Shown here in pieces: positions 17,168 through 26,600 of a stretch of 64,000 nt of DNA. Source of the stretch: Roseovarius sp. ZX-A-9 (lineage in GTDB: Bacteria > Pseudomonadota > Alphaproteobacteria > Rhodobacterales > Rhodobacteraceae); assembly GCF_028369135.1 (NCBI RefSeq), contig NZ_JAPWHW010000011.1, positions 1 through 64,000 on the forward strand, in the 5' to 3' direction. The stretch's first letter is position 1, and the number at the start of each line of letters is the position of its first letter. The translations under genes were made by a program, and so were the position numbers. The notes beneath the pieces were generated by a model, which saw only the letters and a program-made list of their open reading frames with translations, did not search any database and was not told the origin of the DNA.

Positions 17168-18349
17168 TTAATGCAAAAGCTCTCGACAGGCGCGGGCAAT
17201 GACGGCTTCCTCGTTCGTGGGCAGGACAAAGACCTCTACCCTCGAGCGGTCCGTGCTAATTCGAGTTGCGTTTTTTTTGTTTGACGCGTCGTCCAACGCG
17301 ACACCCAACCAGCCCAGTTGTTCACAGATCAATTCACGAATTTGCGCCGAGTTCTCGCCGATGCCGGCTGTGAACACTAACGCATCGAGTCCTCCGATGG
17401 ATGGTAGAAGGTTCGCCAGATTGCTGGCTGCCCGGTAGCAGAATAGCGCGATGGCTTCCTGGGCATTGGGATCGTCACTGTTTTGCAGATCCTGAACGTC
17501 ATTGGTGAGCCCGGAGACTCCCAAAAGCCCGGATTCCTTGTAGAGCAGGTTCTCGATATCGGGCGCGGTCATGCCTTTTGCCTGCATGAGATAGAGGATG
17601 ACACCGGGATCAAGGCTGCCACAGCGCCGCCCCATCATCAAACCGTCCAGTGCCGTGAAACCCATACTGGTTGCGACACTTTTGCGGTTCTTCATTGCGC
17701 ACATGCTCGATCCATTGCCCAAATGGGCCACGATCACGCGCCCGGATGCGTTCTGCCCGAGATGCTCGGGCAGGACGCTGGCGATGTAGTCATAGGACAG
17801 GCCGTGAAATCCATAGCGGATGATCCCTTGCTCTGTCAGGTCGCGGGGCAAGGCAAAGAGCTGTGCCAGACGCGGTTGAGTGCGGTGAAAACTGGTATCG
17901 AAGCAGGCGATCTGAGGCGTTTCAGGGCGCCACTTTTCGACGGCCCGAATTGCGGCGATGTTGTGTGGCTGGTGCAGGGGGGCCAAGGGCACGAGTGTTT
18001 CAAGCTCTTCGATAACCTGAGGCGAGATGAGTGTCGGCCTGTCGTAGAACTGACCACCGTGAACAACCCTGTGACCAACGGCCAAGAGGGGCCGGTCCTT
18101 CTGATATGACGCCAACCATGGCAGCAATTGCGCGATCAGTGTCTCATGATCAGACGACGCTTCGAGAGCGCCCAAGCCCCCTGTGTTGATTGCTTTGCCA
18201 TGCGCATCTTTCGCGGAAAAGACAGGCGTTCCGCCGATGCCTGCGATCTTGCCTCGCATGAGCGCTGTGGTGGATGCGGAACCACCCTCGAAGACGGCAA
18301 ATTTCAGGCTGGACGATCCGGCATTCAAAGTGACGAACACACCGTTCAT
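17168..18349 (-). CDS. ackA: acetate (or butyrate) kinase
   Basis: A 393-residue cytoplasmic acyl-phosphate kinase making ATP and a carboxylic acid. N-terminal NAGSSSLKFAVFE and the later GHRVVHGG, GFHGLSYDY, HLGNGSS and FTAGIGENSA motifs are those of AckA. It is last in a five-gene operon and its ATG overlaps the phosphotransacylase stop (ATGA), so the two enzymes are made together. Substrate may be acetyl phosphate or butyryl/propionyl phosphate. Confidence 0.95.
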   Translation of the reverse strand: MNGVFVTLNAGSSSLKFAVFEGGSASTTALMRGKIAGIGGTPVFSAKDAHGKAINTGGLGALEASSDHETLIAQLLPWLASYQKDRPLLAVGHRVVHGGQFYDRPTLISPQVIEELETLVPLAPLHQPHNIAAIRAVEKWRPETPQIACFDTSFHRTQPRLAQLFALPRDLTEQGIIRYGFHGLSYDYIASVLPEHLGQNASGRVIVAHLGNGSSMCAMKNRKSVATSMGFTALDGLMMGRRCGSLDPGVILYLMQAKGMTAPDIENLLYKESGLLGVSGLTNDVQDLQNSDDPNAQEAIALFCYRAASNLANLLPSIGGLDALVFTAGIGENSAQIRELICEQLGWLGVALDDASNKKNATRISTDRSRVEVFVLPTNEEAVIARACRELLH

Positions 18350-19743
18350 GACAGGGCACCCGCCGCGCTCTTGTGGACGTAGAGTTGGGCGATCGCTGCA
18401 GAGGCCAGCCGTGAGAGCACCCCGTCAGCCCTGCTGGTAAGCACGATCGGAACGCGCGCGCCCAGAGCAACACCAGCAGCGTCCGCGCCCGCAAGATAGA
18501 TCAGCTGCTTGGCGATCATGTTGCCCGCTTCCAGATCCGGTGCGATCAAAATGTCCGCCTGGCCTGCGACCTGCGATGTGATGCCCTTGCTATCCGCGGC
18601 TGATTTCGAAATGGCGTTGTCAAAAGCCAAAGGTCCGTCGAGCAATCCGCCGGTGATCTGGCCACGATCCGCCATCTTGCACAGGCCGGCCGCGTCGACC
18701 GTTGACGGGATGCTCGGCGTCACGGTCTCAACCGCCGAAAGCAGTGCTACTCGAGGCAGCTCGATGCCAAGGGCAAGCGCCAGGTCAATCGCGTTCTGAA
18801 CAATGTCGCGTTTGGTTTGCAGGTCCGGGAAGATATTTATGGCCGCGTCGCTGATCAACAGCGGCTTGGGGTAACTCGGTACATCAAGGACAAAGACATG
18901 GCTTATGCGCCGTTCGGTGCGCAGGCCGGTGTCCTTGTCCACCACGGGGGCCAGCAATTCGTCGGTGTGGATCTTGCCCTTCATCAGCATATGCACCTTG
19001 CCCGCGCGGGCCAGCGCCACGGCAGTCTCGGCGGCGGCGTGGCTGTGCGGAACGTCGACGATTTCGATGTTGCTGAGATCGGCCCCCATGGCCTTGGCCG
19101 TGGCTTCGATCTTGGCTGTAGGTCCGACCAGTACGGGGATTATCATGCCTTTCTCGCCAGCGGACAGAGCTCCTTCGAGCGAGAGCTCATCACAAGGATG
19201 TACTACCGCCGTGCGCACGGGTTCTATGGAAGACGTGGCCTTGATCAGGTCACTGAACCGCGCACCGCGTTCATGGATGTGCACCTCGGGCAAGGTGACG
19301 CGTGGTCTGCGGACCTTTTGAGTGGGCGCGATCACCTCGGCCTGACCTTCGATAACTGTCTCGTCGTTCTGATTGATGCAAAGGCAGTCCAGAGTGACAT
19401 GATGATGGGCGGCGCTCTTTTTGGCCACGGTCACTCGAATCGTGATCGTATCACCCAGACCAACGGGCGCGCGAAAGCTGAAATTCTGGTTCAGATAGAT
19501 GGTGCCTGGGCCCGGAAGCTCCGTGCCCAGAACAGCAGAAATCAATGCACCGCCCCACATGCCATGGGCGATGACCTTGTGAAACATATCCGAACTGGCA
19601 AAGTCGGCATCGACATGGGCCGGGTTCACATCGCCGGACATGACGGCGAACAGCTCGATATCCTCGGGTTTCAGCGTGCGGGTCAGTTCCGCGCTATCGC
19701 CGACTTTGAGTTCATCAAAGGTTTTGTTTTCAATGAATTGCAT
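18346..19743 (-). CDS. fused MaoC-type enoyl-CoA hydratase and phosphate acetyl/butyryltransferase
   Basis: A 465-residue two-domain enzyme. The N-terminal MaoC hotdog domain (about residues 8-140) keeps the hydratase Asp and His in GDVNPAHVD; the C-terminal domain (about 155-465) is of the phosphate acetyl/butyryltransferase family (AGLCKMADRGQITGGLLDGP region). It could interconvert (R)-3-hydroxyacyl-CoA and enoyl-CoA, and convert acyl-CoA to acyl phosphate for the kinase next door. ATG 19743 has AAAAGG upstream; an alternative ATG at 19773 overlaps the previous gene. Confidence 0.92.
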   Translation of the reverse strand: MQFIENKTFDELKVGDSAELTRTLKPEDIELFAVMSGDVNPAHVDADFASSDMFHKVIAHGMWGGALISAVLGTELPGPGTIYLNQNFSFRAPVGLGDTITIRVTVAKKSAAHHHVTLDCLCINQNDETVIEGQAEVIAPTQKVRRPRVTLPEVHIHERGARFSDLIKATSSIEPVRTAVVHPCDELSLEGALSAGEKGMIIPVLVGPTAKIEATAKAMGADLSNIEIVDVPHSHAAAETAVALARAGKVHMLMKGKIHTDELLAPVVDKDTGLRTERRISHVFVLDVPSYPKPLLISDAAINIFPDLQTKRDIVQNAIDLALALGIELPRVALLSAVETVTPSIPSTVDAAGLCKMADRGQITGGLLDGPLAFDNAISKSAADSKGITSQVAGQADILIAPDLEAGNMIAKQLIYLAGADAAGVALGARVPIVLTSRADGVLSRLASAAIAQLYVHKSAAGALS

Positions 19744-19769
19744 GGGCGATACCTTTTGCGGAGAGCGGC

Positions 19770-20042
19770 TCAAGAGTCCGACGGCGATTGACCGTCCTTG
19801 TCTTTGTGATCTTCGATCTCTTCAGCAATCTTTTCGGCTTCGCGAAAGGCGGCGCCATCGGACTGTTTGCCTGCTACATGGCTCGCCGGTTTGCCGTTGA
19901 TCGTCAGGTCGGCTTCGCCCCACGGGTGGGTATCGATCTCAAGTTCGTCGCCGTCGACGGTTGCAGTAAACCGCTGTTCGGTGGCCCCTTTGCCAACTGG
20001 GTAGCTGAGGTCAGGATTCCAATGGATTGGCTTCTTGGTCAT
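19770..20042 (-). CDS. small conserved-looking acidic protein, unknown function
   Basis: A 90-residue soluble protein, N-terminal beta-rich (GATEQRFTATVDGDELEIDT) and a charged C-terminal tail rich in Glu, Lys and Asp. The ATG at 20042 follows AAGG. It sits between fabI and the MaoC-transacylase gene in the phaC operon, so it may be a granule-associated or regulatory protein, but no family is recognised. Confidence 0.65.
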   Translation of the reverse strand: MTKKPIHWNPDLSYPVGKGATEQRFTATVDGDELEIDTHPWGEADLTINGKPASHVAGKQSDGAAFREAEKIAEEIEDHKDKDGQSPSDS

Positions 20043-20085
20043 GGTGATTTTGCCTTGTAAGGTTGTGTGAATTTGAAGTGTATTG

Positions 20086-20862
20086 TCAGGCCTGCACGTG
20101 ATACCCGCCGTCGACATAGGCGATGTTTCCGGTCACTTTCCGCGACAGGTCGCTGACCATCCCGACGGCCATGTGGCCGACATCCTCGATACTGACGAGG
20201 CTGCGCTCGGGGGCTCGGTTTTGGGCAGCATCGATCAGCTCGTCAAAATGGGCGATGCCCGATCCGGCGCGTGTGTGCAGAGGCCCTGGCGAGATGGCGT
20301 TGACGCGGATTTGTTTCGGGCCAAGCTCGGCGGCGAGGTATTTTACGGTGCCTTCAAGCGCCGATTTTACCGGCCCCATTATGTTGTAGTGATCGACAAC
20401 TTTTTCGGCGCCATAATAGCTCATCGTCAGGATGCTGCCGCCTTTGGGCATCAACGGAATGGCAAGCCGGGTCATGCGGATCAGGGAATGCACAGAGATA
20501 TCCATTGCCTGCGCGAAACCTGCTTTCGAACAGGCGCTGACCGGGCCGTGCAGATCGTCCTTCGGACAAAAGGCGATGGAATGGACGACAAAGTCGATTT
20601 GCCCCCATTCCTGCTCAATCGCATCAAAAACGGCTTCCAGCTGGCCGTCGATCTCTACATTCATGGGCATGAAGATGGGCGCATCAAGTTTTGCCACTAC
20701 CGGGGCGACAAAGGGCTTTGAGCGTTCATCAGCATAGGTCACGGCCAACTCGGCGCCCGCCTCGCGCAGGGCCATGGCACAGCCCGCCGCGATCGAATGT
20801 TCGTTTGCGATCCCGACGACCAGCCCGCGCTTGCCTTGCAGGAGGGCTTCCAGCATCACCAT
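20086..20862 (-). CDS. fabI: enoyl-[acyl-carrier-protein] reductase, FabI type
   Basis: A 258-residue NAD(P)H-dependent SDR-type enoyl reductase. GLVVGIANEHSIA at the N-terminus is the nucleotide-binding motif, and the catalytic stretch SYYGAEKVVDHYNIMGPVK contains the FabI Tyr-x6-Lys-type residues. It starts directly after the phaC stop. FabI usually serves fatty-acid synthesis. In this operon, between a PHA synthase and a MaoC-transacylase, it may instead reduce crotonyl-CoA-type intermediates; that role is inference. Confidence 0.92.
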   Translation of the reverse strand: MVMLEALLQGKRGLVVGIANEHSIAAGCAMALREAGAELAVTYADERSKPFVAPVVAKLDAPIFMPMNVEIDGQLEAVFDAIEQEWGQIDFVVHSIAFCPKDDLHGPVSACSKAGFAQAMDISVHSLIRMTRLAIPLMPKGGSILTMSYYGAEKVVDHYNIMGPVKSALEGTVKYLAAELGPKQIRVNAISPGPLHTRAGSGIAHFDELIDAAQNRAPERSLVSIEDVGHMAVGMVSDLSRKVTGNIAYVDGGYHVQA

Positions 20863-22710
20863 TCACTCCTGAAAAACATAGGTGCCAGGAGCATCGCACA
20901 GCGGCGCGTATCCCTTGGCCTTTGCGCCCATTCTTGGGGGCTTGATTGGCTCCCCGGAATTTTCTGCCAACCATTCGGCAAGCGCAGGCCACCAAGATCC
21001 CTCGGTCATCTCTGTTTCTTTGGCCCAACGCTCTGGATCGGTATAGGACTCATCCTTGGTTTTGGTGCGTATCCGGTAGTGGCGATGAGGATGGCCGGGT
21101 TCAGATACGATTCCCGCATTGTGACCACCGCTGGTCAGAACAAATGTCACATCAGTGTCGGACAGCAGGTTGAACTTGTAGACCGATTGCCAAGGGGCCA
21201 CGTGGTCGCGCTCGGTGCCGACCATGAAGACCGGCGCCCGGATGTCCGAGATGACGATTGGGCGGTCGCTGACCTGGTATCGCCCTTCGGCCAGATCATT
21301 ATTGAGAAACAGCCTACGGAGATATTCCGAGTGCATCCGGTAGGGCATTCGGGTCGCATCAGCATTCCAGGCCATCAGGTCTATCATCTCGGTGCGCTCT
21401 CCCATGAGATAGTCATGGATGACCCGCGACCAGATCAGATCGTTGGACCGCAAAAGCTGGAACGCGCCCGACATCTGTTTGGTGTCCAGGTATCCCTTGT
21501 CCCACATCATGTTTTCGAGATAGGCGAGCTGGCTGTCGTTGATGAAGAGCGTCAACTCTCCGGCCTCTGTAAAATCGACCTGAGCCGCCAACAGGGTAAT
21601 TGTTTTCAGCCTGTCATCTTTCTCGCGCGCCATGGCTGCCGCCGCAATGGACAGTAGCGTACCGCCCAAGCAATAGCCCACGGCATGGATTTTCTGCTGT
21701 TTGGTTATCGTTTCGACGGCCTCGACGGCATCCATGACACCAAGGGATAGATAATCCTCCATTCCAAGGTCGCGATCCTCGGCATCGGGGTTCTTCCACG
21801 AGATCATGAAGACGGTGAACCCTTGCGCTGTCAGGTATTGGACGAGCGAGTTATGTTCTGACAGATCAAGGATATAGTATTTCATGATCCATGCCGGAAC
21901 GATCAGCATGGGCTCTGGCCTTACCTTGTCGGTCGTCGGTGCATATTGGATCAATTCGATCAGATGGTTGCGGTAGACAACCTTTCCCTTTGCAGTCGCC
22001 AGATTGCGGCCGACCTCGAACGCCTCTGCGCCAACAGGCTTCTTTCCTGCATTCATGCGGGAAGCATCTTCGATGAAGTTTTGCCAGCCCCGGACAAGGT
22101 TCATTCCACCCTGACGATAGGTCTGCGCCAAGACTTCGGGATTGGTCAGAGGGTAATTGGACGGCGAAAAGATATCGAGAATCTGGCGGGCGGAAAATTC
22201 GACAACATTTTCATGCTGCTCGGTAACGCCCTCTACGCCCGTGGTCGCACTGTGCCACCATTGCTGGTTCAGCAAGAAGGCCTGCGACATGACATTGAAA
22301 GGCCATTTTTGCCATGACTCCCCCTTGAAGCGCCGATCCTGCGGAAGAGGTGTGATACAGGTCTCGTCCGTATCGGGATTTTGCGCACAAAGCGTCGTGA
22401 AACTGGCAAGGCGCGTTGCTTGCTTGATCGCCTTTTCTACCAGTTCCAACTGCTTGCCCGGCGCTGATGACAGGTGCAAAGCCCAATCTGAATAGGCCGC
22501 GGCGAGAGCGATCGGCGACAACCCTCCGGTAAAGCGTGCCTGGGCCGCCTTGAGGCTCTTGTCCAATGCCTGTTCCATACTGGTATGTGTGTGCGGCACC
22601 GGTCTGGCACTGAAGTTCGAATGCGCAATCTTGTGGTGATCGCGAGAGAAAGGGGCTTTCGACCCTTCTGCATGCGATTTTTCTTTATCAACTGAAGCGA
22701 CCAACGTCAT
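20863..22710 (-). CDS. phaC: polyhydroxyalkanoate synthase, class I PhaC
   Basis: A 615-residue polymerase of the PhaC family that joins (R)-3-hydroxyacyl-CoA into storage polyester at granules. The lipase-like box GYCLGG carries catalytic Cys347, with Asp502 (TERDHVAPW) and His530 (SGGHNAG) completing the triad; residues 1-250 form the usual N-terminal domain. Start ATG 22710 follows GAAAGG. First gene of the operon that runs to ackA, behind the FNR box at 22776. PhaC is known to run backwards with free CoA, which matters for the operon model. Confidence 0.95.
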   Translation of the reverse strand: MTLVASVDKEKSHAEGSKAPFSRDHHKIAHSNFSARPVPHTHTSMEQALDKSLKAAQARFTGGLSPIALAAAYSDWALHLSSAPGKQLELVEKAIKQATRLASFTTLCAQNPDTDETCITPLPQDRRFKGESWQKWPFNVMSQAFLLNQQWWHSATTGVEGVTEQHENVVEFSARQILDIFSPSNYPLTNPEVLAQTYRQGGMNLVRGWQNFIEDASRMNAGKKPVGAEAFEVGRNLATAKGKVVYRNHLIELIQYAPTTDKVRPEPMLIVPAWIMKYYILDLSEHNSLVQYLTAQGFTVFMISWKNPDAEDRDLGMEDYLSLGVMDAVEAVETITKQQKIHAVGYCLGGTLLSIAAAAMAREKDDRLKTITLLAAQVDFTEAGELTLFINDSQLAYLENMMWDKGYLDTKQMSGAFQLLRSNDLIWSRVIHDYLMGERTEMIDLMAWNADATRMPYRMHSEYLRRLFLNNDLAEGRYQVSDRPIVISDIRAPVFMVGTERDHVAPWQSVYKFNLLSDTDVTFVLTSGGHNAGIVSEPGHPHRHYRIRTKTKDESYTDPERWAKETEMTEGSWWPALAEWLAENSGEPIKPPRMGAKAKGYAPLCDAPGTYVFQE

Positions 22711-22775
22711 CTGAACAACCTTTCTCGCTCAATGAGGATCTGGTTCACTGATACCTTGGAATGCATGAGCCGGGA

Positions 22776-22789
22776 TTGACCTACATCAA
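22776..22789. promoter_or_regulatory. FNR box in the phaC / HlyD divergent promoter
   Basis: On the minus strand the site reads TTGAT-GTAG-GTCAA, a near-perfect FNR/Dnr box. TATCAG (plus coordinates 22748-22753) lies 22 bp downstream towards phaC. On the plus strand GATAAT (22810-22815) lies 20 bp away towards the HlyD-like gene. One box may therefore drive both operons. Confidence 0.72.
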
Positions 22790-22889
22790 TCACCGCGATT
22801 GGTAGATGGGATAATCAACATAAATGCGCAAGGCGCACGGATTGCTGCACCCTTATTTTCTTCTTTGCATGTTGAAACGGACCCAGATC

Positions 22890-23870
22890 ATGAAAAAAAC
22901 CAAAGTGGCAGTGGCCGTCCTGCTGATTGTCGCCGCCATTGCCGGAACGGCGTGGTGGCAAATATCGCAGGCATCGAACATACCGGAGGGCATCAGCCGA
23001 TCGAATGGCCGGATCGAGGCAGAGCGGATCTCAGTCGCTACCAAATTGGCTGGCCGGGTGGCCGAGGTTCTTGTCTCTGAGGGGGACTGGGTAGAAGCCG
23101 GACAAATGATTGCGCGCATGGACACCGCTGATCTGGACGCGAAGTTACATCAGGCTCAGGCCGCTGTTCAGCAGGCGAAGCAGCAAAAGCTTCAAGCCGA
23201 GGCGGTATTGCGACAACATCGTGCGGAATTGATTACCGCAGAGGCCGAATTCGCGCGTGTCGAAGAATTGGCCAGCAAGGGGTTTAACAGCCAGTCCCGC
23301 CTGGACACCCAGCGCACGGTCCTCGCCTCTGCGCAGGCCGCCGTTGCAGCGTCCGAGGCGGGCATTCCCTTGGCAGATGCAACCATTGCCGCGGCTGAGG
23401 CTGTTGTCGAAGGCATACAAAGCCAGATCGACGACTCCAGTCTACGGGCCCCTCGGGCAGGGCGCGTGCAATATGTGCTTAAACATGTCGGCGAGGTCGT
23501 CGCCGCGGGTAGCAGCATCGTGACCCTGACCGATCTGTCGGATATGTACATGACGGTGTTTTTGCCGTCGGCGGCGGCGGGGCGGCTTGCCATGGGGGCT
23601 GAGGCGCGGATCATTCTGGATGCCATCCCTGAATATGTCATTCCCGCAACTGTGACCTTCGTTGCCAGCACCGCACAGTTCACCCCGAAGTCGGTCGAGA
23701 CCAGCGAAGAGCGCGATCAGTTGATGTTCCGGGTCAAGCTGACCATCGCACCCGAGCTTTTGGCCGACTACCTTGATCGCGCGCGGGCAGGTGTTCCGGG
23801 TGTCGGCTATGTGTTGGTGGATCAAAGCGTTGCCTGGCCACCTGAATTGGCGGTGAGACTGCCGGAATGA
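22890..23870 (+). CDS. HlyD-family adaptor (YhiI/YbhG-like)
   Basis: A 326-residue membrane-fusion protein with an N-terminal signal anchor (about residues 4-24), biotinyl-lipoyl halves (SVATKLAGRVAEVLVSEGDW and SLRAPRAGRVQYVLKHVGE) and a coiled coil between them. ATG 22890 fits the family N-terminus; an in-frame ATG at 22869 is possible. The stop overlaps the RbbA-type start (ATGA). It is the periplasmic part of a YhiI-RbbA-YhhJ-type ABC system. Confidence 0.87.
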   Translation: MKKTKVAVAVLLIVAAIAGTAWWQISQASNIPEGISRSNGRIEAERISVATKLAGRVAEVLVSEGDWVEAGQMIARMDTADLDAKLHQAQAAVQQAKQQKLQAEAVLRQHRAELITAEAEFARVEELASKGFNSQSRLDTQRTVLASAQAAVAASEAGIPLADATIAAAEAVVEGIQSQIDDSSLRAPRAGRVQYVLKHVGEVVAAGSSIVTLTDLSDMYMTVFLPSAAAGRLAMGAEARIILDAIPEYVIPATVTFVASTAQFTPKSVETSEERDQLMFRVKLTIAPELLADYLDRARAGVPGVGYVLVDQSVAWPPELAVRLPE

Positions 23871-26599
23871 TCCATACTTCGGTTGCCAGCCTGAAGGGCG
23901 TGACTCATCGCTACGGGAAAACCTGTGCGCTGGGCAACGTCACGCTGGAGGTGCCTGCGGGCTGTATGGCGGGCCTGATCGGGCCGGACGGTGTGGGTAA
24001 ATCAACCCTTCTGGCCCTGCTGGCAGGTGTTCGGCGGCTGCAATCCGGCGATGTGCAGGTGTTGGGCGGCGATATTCGCGATCGTGGCCATTTGCGGGTC
24101 TGCAACCAACGCATTGCCTACATGCCGCAGGGGCTGGGGCGGAACCTTTATCCGACGCTGACCGTAACCGAAAACCTCGACTTCTTTGGCAGGCTGTTTG
24201 CCCAGTCGCAAGCCGAACGTCGCGCGCGGATTGCCGATCTTTTGCAGGCGACCGGGCTTGATCCGTTTCCGGATCGGCCCGCCGGCAAGCTGTCGGGCGG
24301 CATGAAACAGAAACTCTCGCTTTGCTCGGCGCTTATTCACGATCCAGACTTGTTGATCCTAGATGAGCCGACAACGGGTGTGGACCCGCTGTCGCGGCAG
24401 CAATTCTGGGACTTGATTGACCGTATCCGCGCACAGCGCCCCGAGATGAGCGTGATTGTCGCGACAGCCTATATGGAGGAGGCAGAGCGTTTTGATTGGC
24501 TCGCTGCGATGTCGGACGGCAAGGTGATCGCCACGGGTGCGCCGAATGAAATTCTGGAGCAAACGGATCAACCAACGCTTGAAAAGGCGTTTATCGCCAT
24601 GTTGCCAGAGTCCGCCCGCCGCGGGCACCGCGATGTTGTGGTACCACCCCGGCAAGCCGGGGACGGCCCTCCGGCCATTCAGGCCAAGGCGTTGACCCGC
24701 AGGTTTGGAGATTTCGTTGCCGTCGATAGCGTCAATTTCGAGATCGAGCGCGGGGAAATCTTTGGGTTCCTGGGCTCGAATGGCTGCGGCAAAACCACAA
24801 CGATGAAGATGCTGACGGGCTTGCTGCCTGCGAGTGAAGGCGAGGCGCTGCTCTTTGGTGAGACGCTGGACGCGCGTGACATGCGCACGCGCAAGCGGGT
24901 TGGGTATATGTCGCAATCCTTTTCGCTGTATAGCGAATTGACGGTGCGCCAGAACCTCGACCTGCACGCCGAACTGTATCAGCTTCCAGTGACCGAACGC
25001 GCTGGGCGGGTCGCCGAGATGATGCAGACGTTCGAATTGGCCCATGTTGCGGACGTCCGCCCCGATGCTCTGCCGCTGGGCATCCGTCAGCGTCTTCAGC
25101 TCGCGGTTGCGATGATCCATGCGCCAGAGGTGTTGATCCTTGACGAGCCGACATCTGGCGTCGATCCAGTTGCACGGGATGCGTTCTGGCGACATCTTAT
25201 CGCGCTGTCGCGCAATGATGGTGTGACGATATTTATCTCGACCCATTTCATGAACGAAGCGCAACGCTGTGACAGGATATCCCTGATGCATGCCGGACGT
25301 GTTCTGACGGTCGGCGCACCGGACGACATAACCGCGTCCAAGAACAGTGATAGTCTGAACGATGCCTTCGTCCGATATCTGGAGGACGCGGTAGAAGACA
25401 CGGCAGGCCCCATTCAGGCCCCTGCGTCAGAGGCCCCAGCCAAGGCAGAGCGACACGATCAACGACGCTCTGGCGGCGCGTTGGCCCGGATGTGGGCCTT
25501 TGCGCGTCGCGAAACGATGGAAATCCTGCGCGATCCGTTGCGCCTGACCTTCGCCTTCCTGGGGCCGGTCATTCTGATGTTGACCTTCGGCTATGGTATC
25601 TCTTTCGACGTGACGGATTTGCCCTATGCGGTGCTGGATCAGGACCAAAGCATAGAAAGTCGCGCGCTTCTCGAGGCGTTTTCCGGCTCGCGGTATTTCG
25701 AGGAACACGATCCGGCAACCAGCGCGATTGATCTTGAATCACGTCTTCGCGATGGAGAGATCGCCATTGCCATAGAAATACCACCAGATTTTGGAAAATC
25801 GCTCTTGCGGGGTGACGTTCCAGAGGTGCGTGCGGCTGTCGATGCGGCAATGCCGTTTCGGGCGGAAACCACACGCGGCTATCTGCTTGGTCTGGCCCAA
25901 TCCTATATGTCGGATCAATTAGAACGCACCTACGGCCAGGCGATCAACACCAGTGCCGTGAATGTCGAGACCCGCTTTCGGTATAATCAATCATTCAAGA
26001 GTGTGGTCGCCATGGTGCCATCGGTGATCATGCTGATGCTTGTGCTTATCCCGTCGATGATGGCAGCGATGGGCGTTGTGCGGGAAAAAGAAACCGGATC
26101 CATCGCCAATTTCCGATCTACTCCGGTCACGCGCGCCGAATTCCTGATCGGCAAGCAACTGCCCTACGTCGTTATCGCCATGCTGAGTTTTGCGACCTTG
26201 ATGATTGTCGCTTACGGCGTCTTTGGTGTCCCCGTGAAGGGATCGGGCCTTGCGTTGTTGGTAGGCACGTTTCTCTATGTTTTTGCGACCACCGGCTTTG
26301 GTGTCTTGATATCGACATTCACAAAGACGCAGGTCGCGGCGACCTTTGCGGCGGCGATCATCGCGATCATCCCTGCAGTCAACTTTTCGGGCCTTCTGGT
26401 TCCGGTGTCGTCGCTTTCGGGAAGCGGGCGGATGATCGGCCTTAGCTTCCCGTCCGGATGGTACCAGCAAATCAGCGTCGGCACCTTCACCAAAGGCCTT
26501 GGCTTTGCCGAGCTTTGGCAAAACCACCTCGCTCTGGCAGGCTTTGCCGTTTTTTTCATCGCGGTGGCAATCCTCGCGCTGAGCAAGCAGGAAACCTGA
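23867..26599 (+). CDS. RbbA-type protein: two ABC ATPase domains fused to an ABC-2 permease
   Basis: A 910-residue protein. The first ATPase has Walker A GPDGVGKST (about 39-47), LSGGMKQKL and LLILDEPTTGVDP; the second has GSNGCGKTT (about 303) and a degenerate signature LPLGIRQRL before VLILDEPTSGVDP. Residues about 545-910 form an ABC-2 membrane domain. Length and sequence match the RbbA (YhiH) family, in which the E. coli protein is ribosome-associated. Flanking HlyD-like and YhhJ-like genes reproduce the E. coli yhiI-rbbA-yhhJ order. Confidence 0.9.
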   Translation: MIHTSVASLKGVTHRYGKTCALGNVTLEVPAGCMAGLIGPDGVGKSTLLALLAGVRRLQSGDVQVLGGDIRDRGHLRVCNQRIAYMPQGLGRNLYPTLTVTENLDFFGRLFAQSQAERRARIADLLQATGLDPFPDRPAGKLSGGMKQKLSLCSALIHDPDLLILDEPTTGVDPLSRQQFWDLIDRIRAQRPEMSVIVATAYMEEAERFDWLAAMSDGKVIATGAPNEILEQTDQPTLEKAFIAMLPESARRGHRDVVVPPRQAGDGPPAIQAKALTRRFGDFVAVDSVNFEIERGEIFGFLGSNGCGKTTTMKMLTGLLPASEGEALLFGETLDARDMRTRKRVGYMSQSFSLYSELTVRQNLDLHAELYQLPVTERAGRVAEMMQTFELAHVADVRPDALPLGIRQRLQLAVAMIHAPEVLILDEPTSGVDPVARDAFWRHLIALSRNDGVTIFISTHFMNEAQRCDRISLMHAGRVLTVGAPDDITASKNSDSLNDAFVRYLEDAVEDTAGPIQAPASEAPAKAERHDQRRSGGALARMWAFARRETMEILRDPLRLTFAFLGPVILMLTFGYGISFDVTDLPYAVLDQDQSIESRALLEAFSGSRYFEEHDPATSAIDLESRLRDGEIAIAIEIPPDFGKSLLRGDVPEVRAAVDAAMPFRAETTRGYLLGLAQSYMSDQLERTYGQAINTSAVNVETRFRYNQSFKSVVAMVPSVIMLMLVLIPSMMAAMGVVREKETGSIANFRSTPVTRAEFLIGKQLPYVVIAMLSFATLMIVAYGVFGVPVKGSGLALLVGTFLYVFATTGFGVLISTFTKTQVAATFAAAIIAIIPAVNFSGLLVPVSSLSGSGRMIGLSFPSGWYQQISVGTFTKGLGFAELWQNHLALAGFAVFFIAVAILALSKQET

Positions 26600-26600
26600 T

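Noticed and set aside
18817-19791. A 324-residue plus-strand open frame opposite the MaoC-transacylase gene
   Set aside because: Antisense of a clear enzyme, low-complexity composition, no ribosome site.
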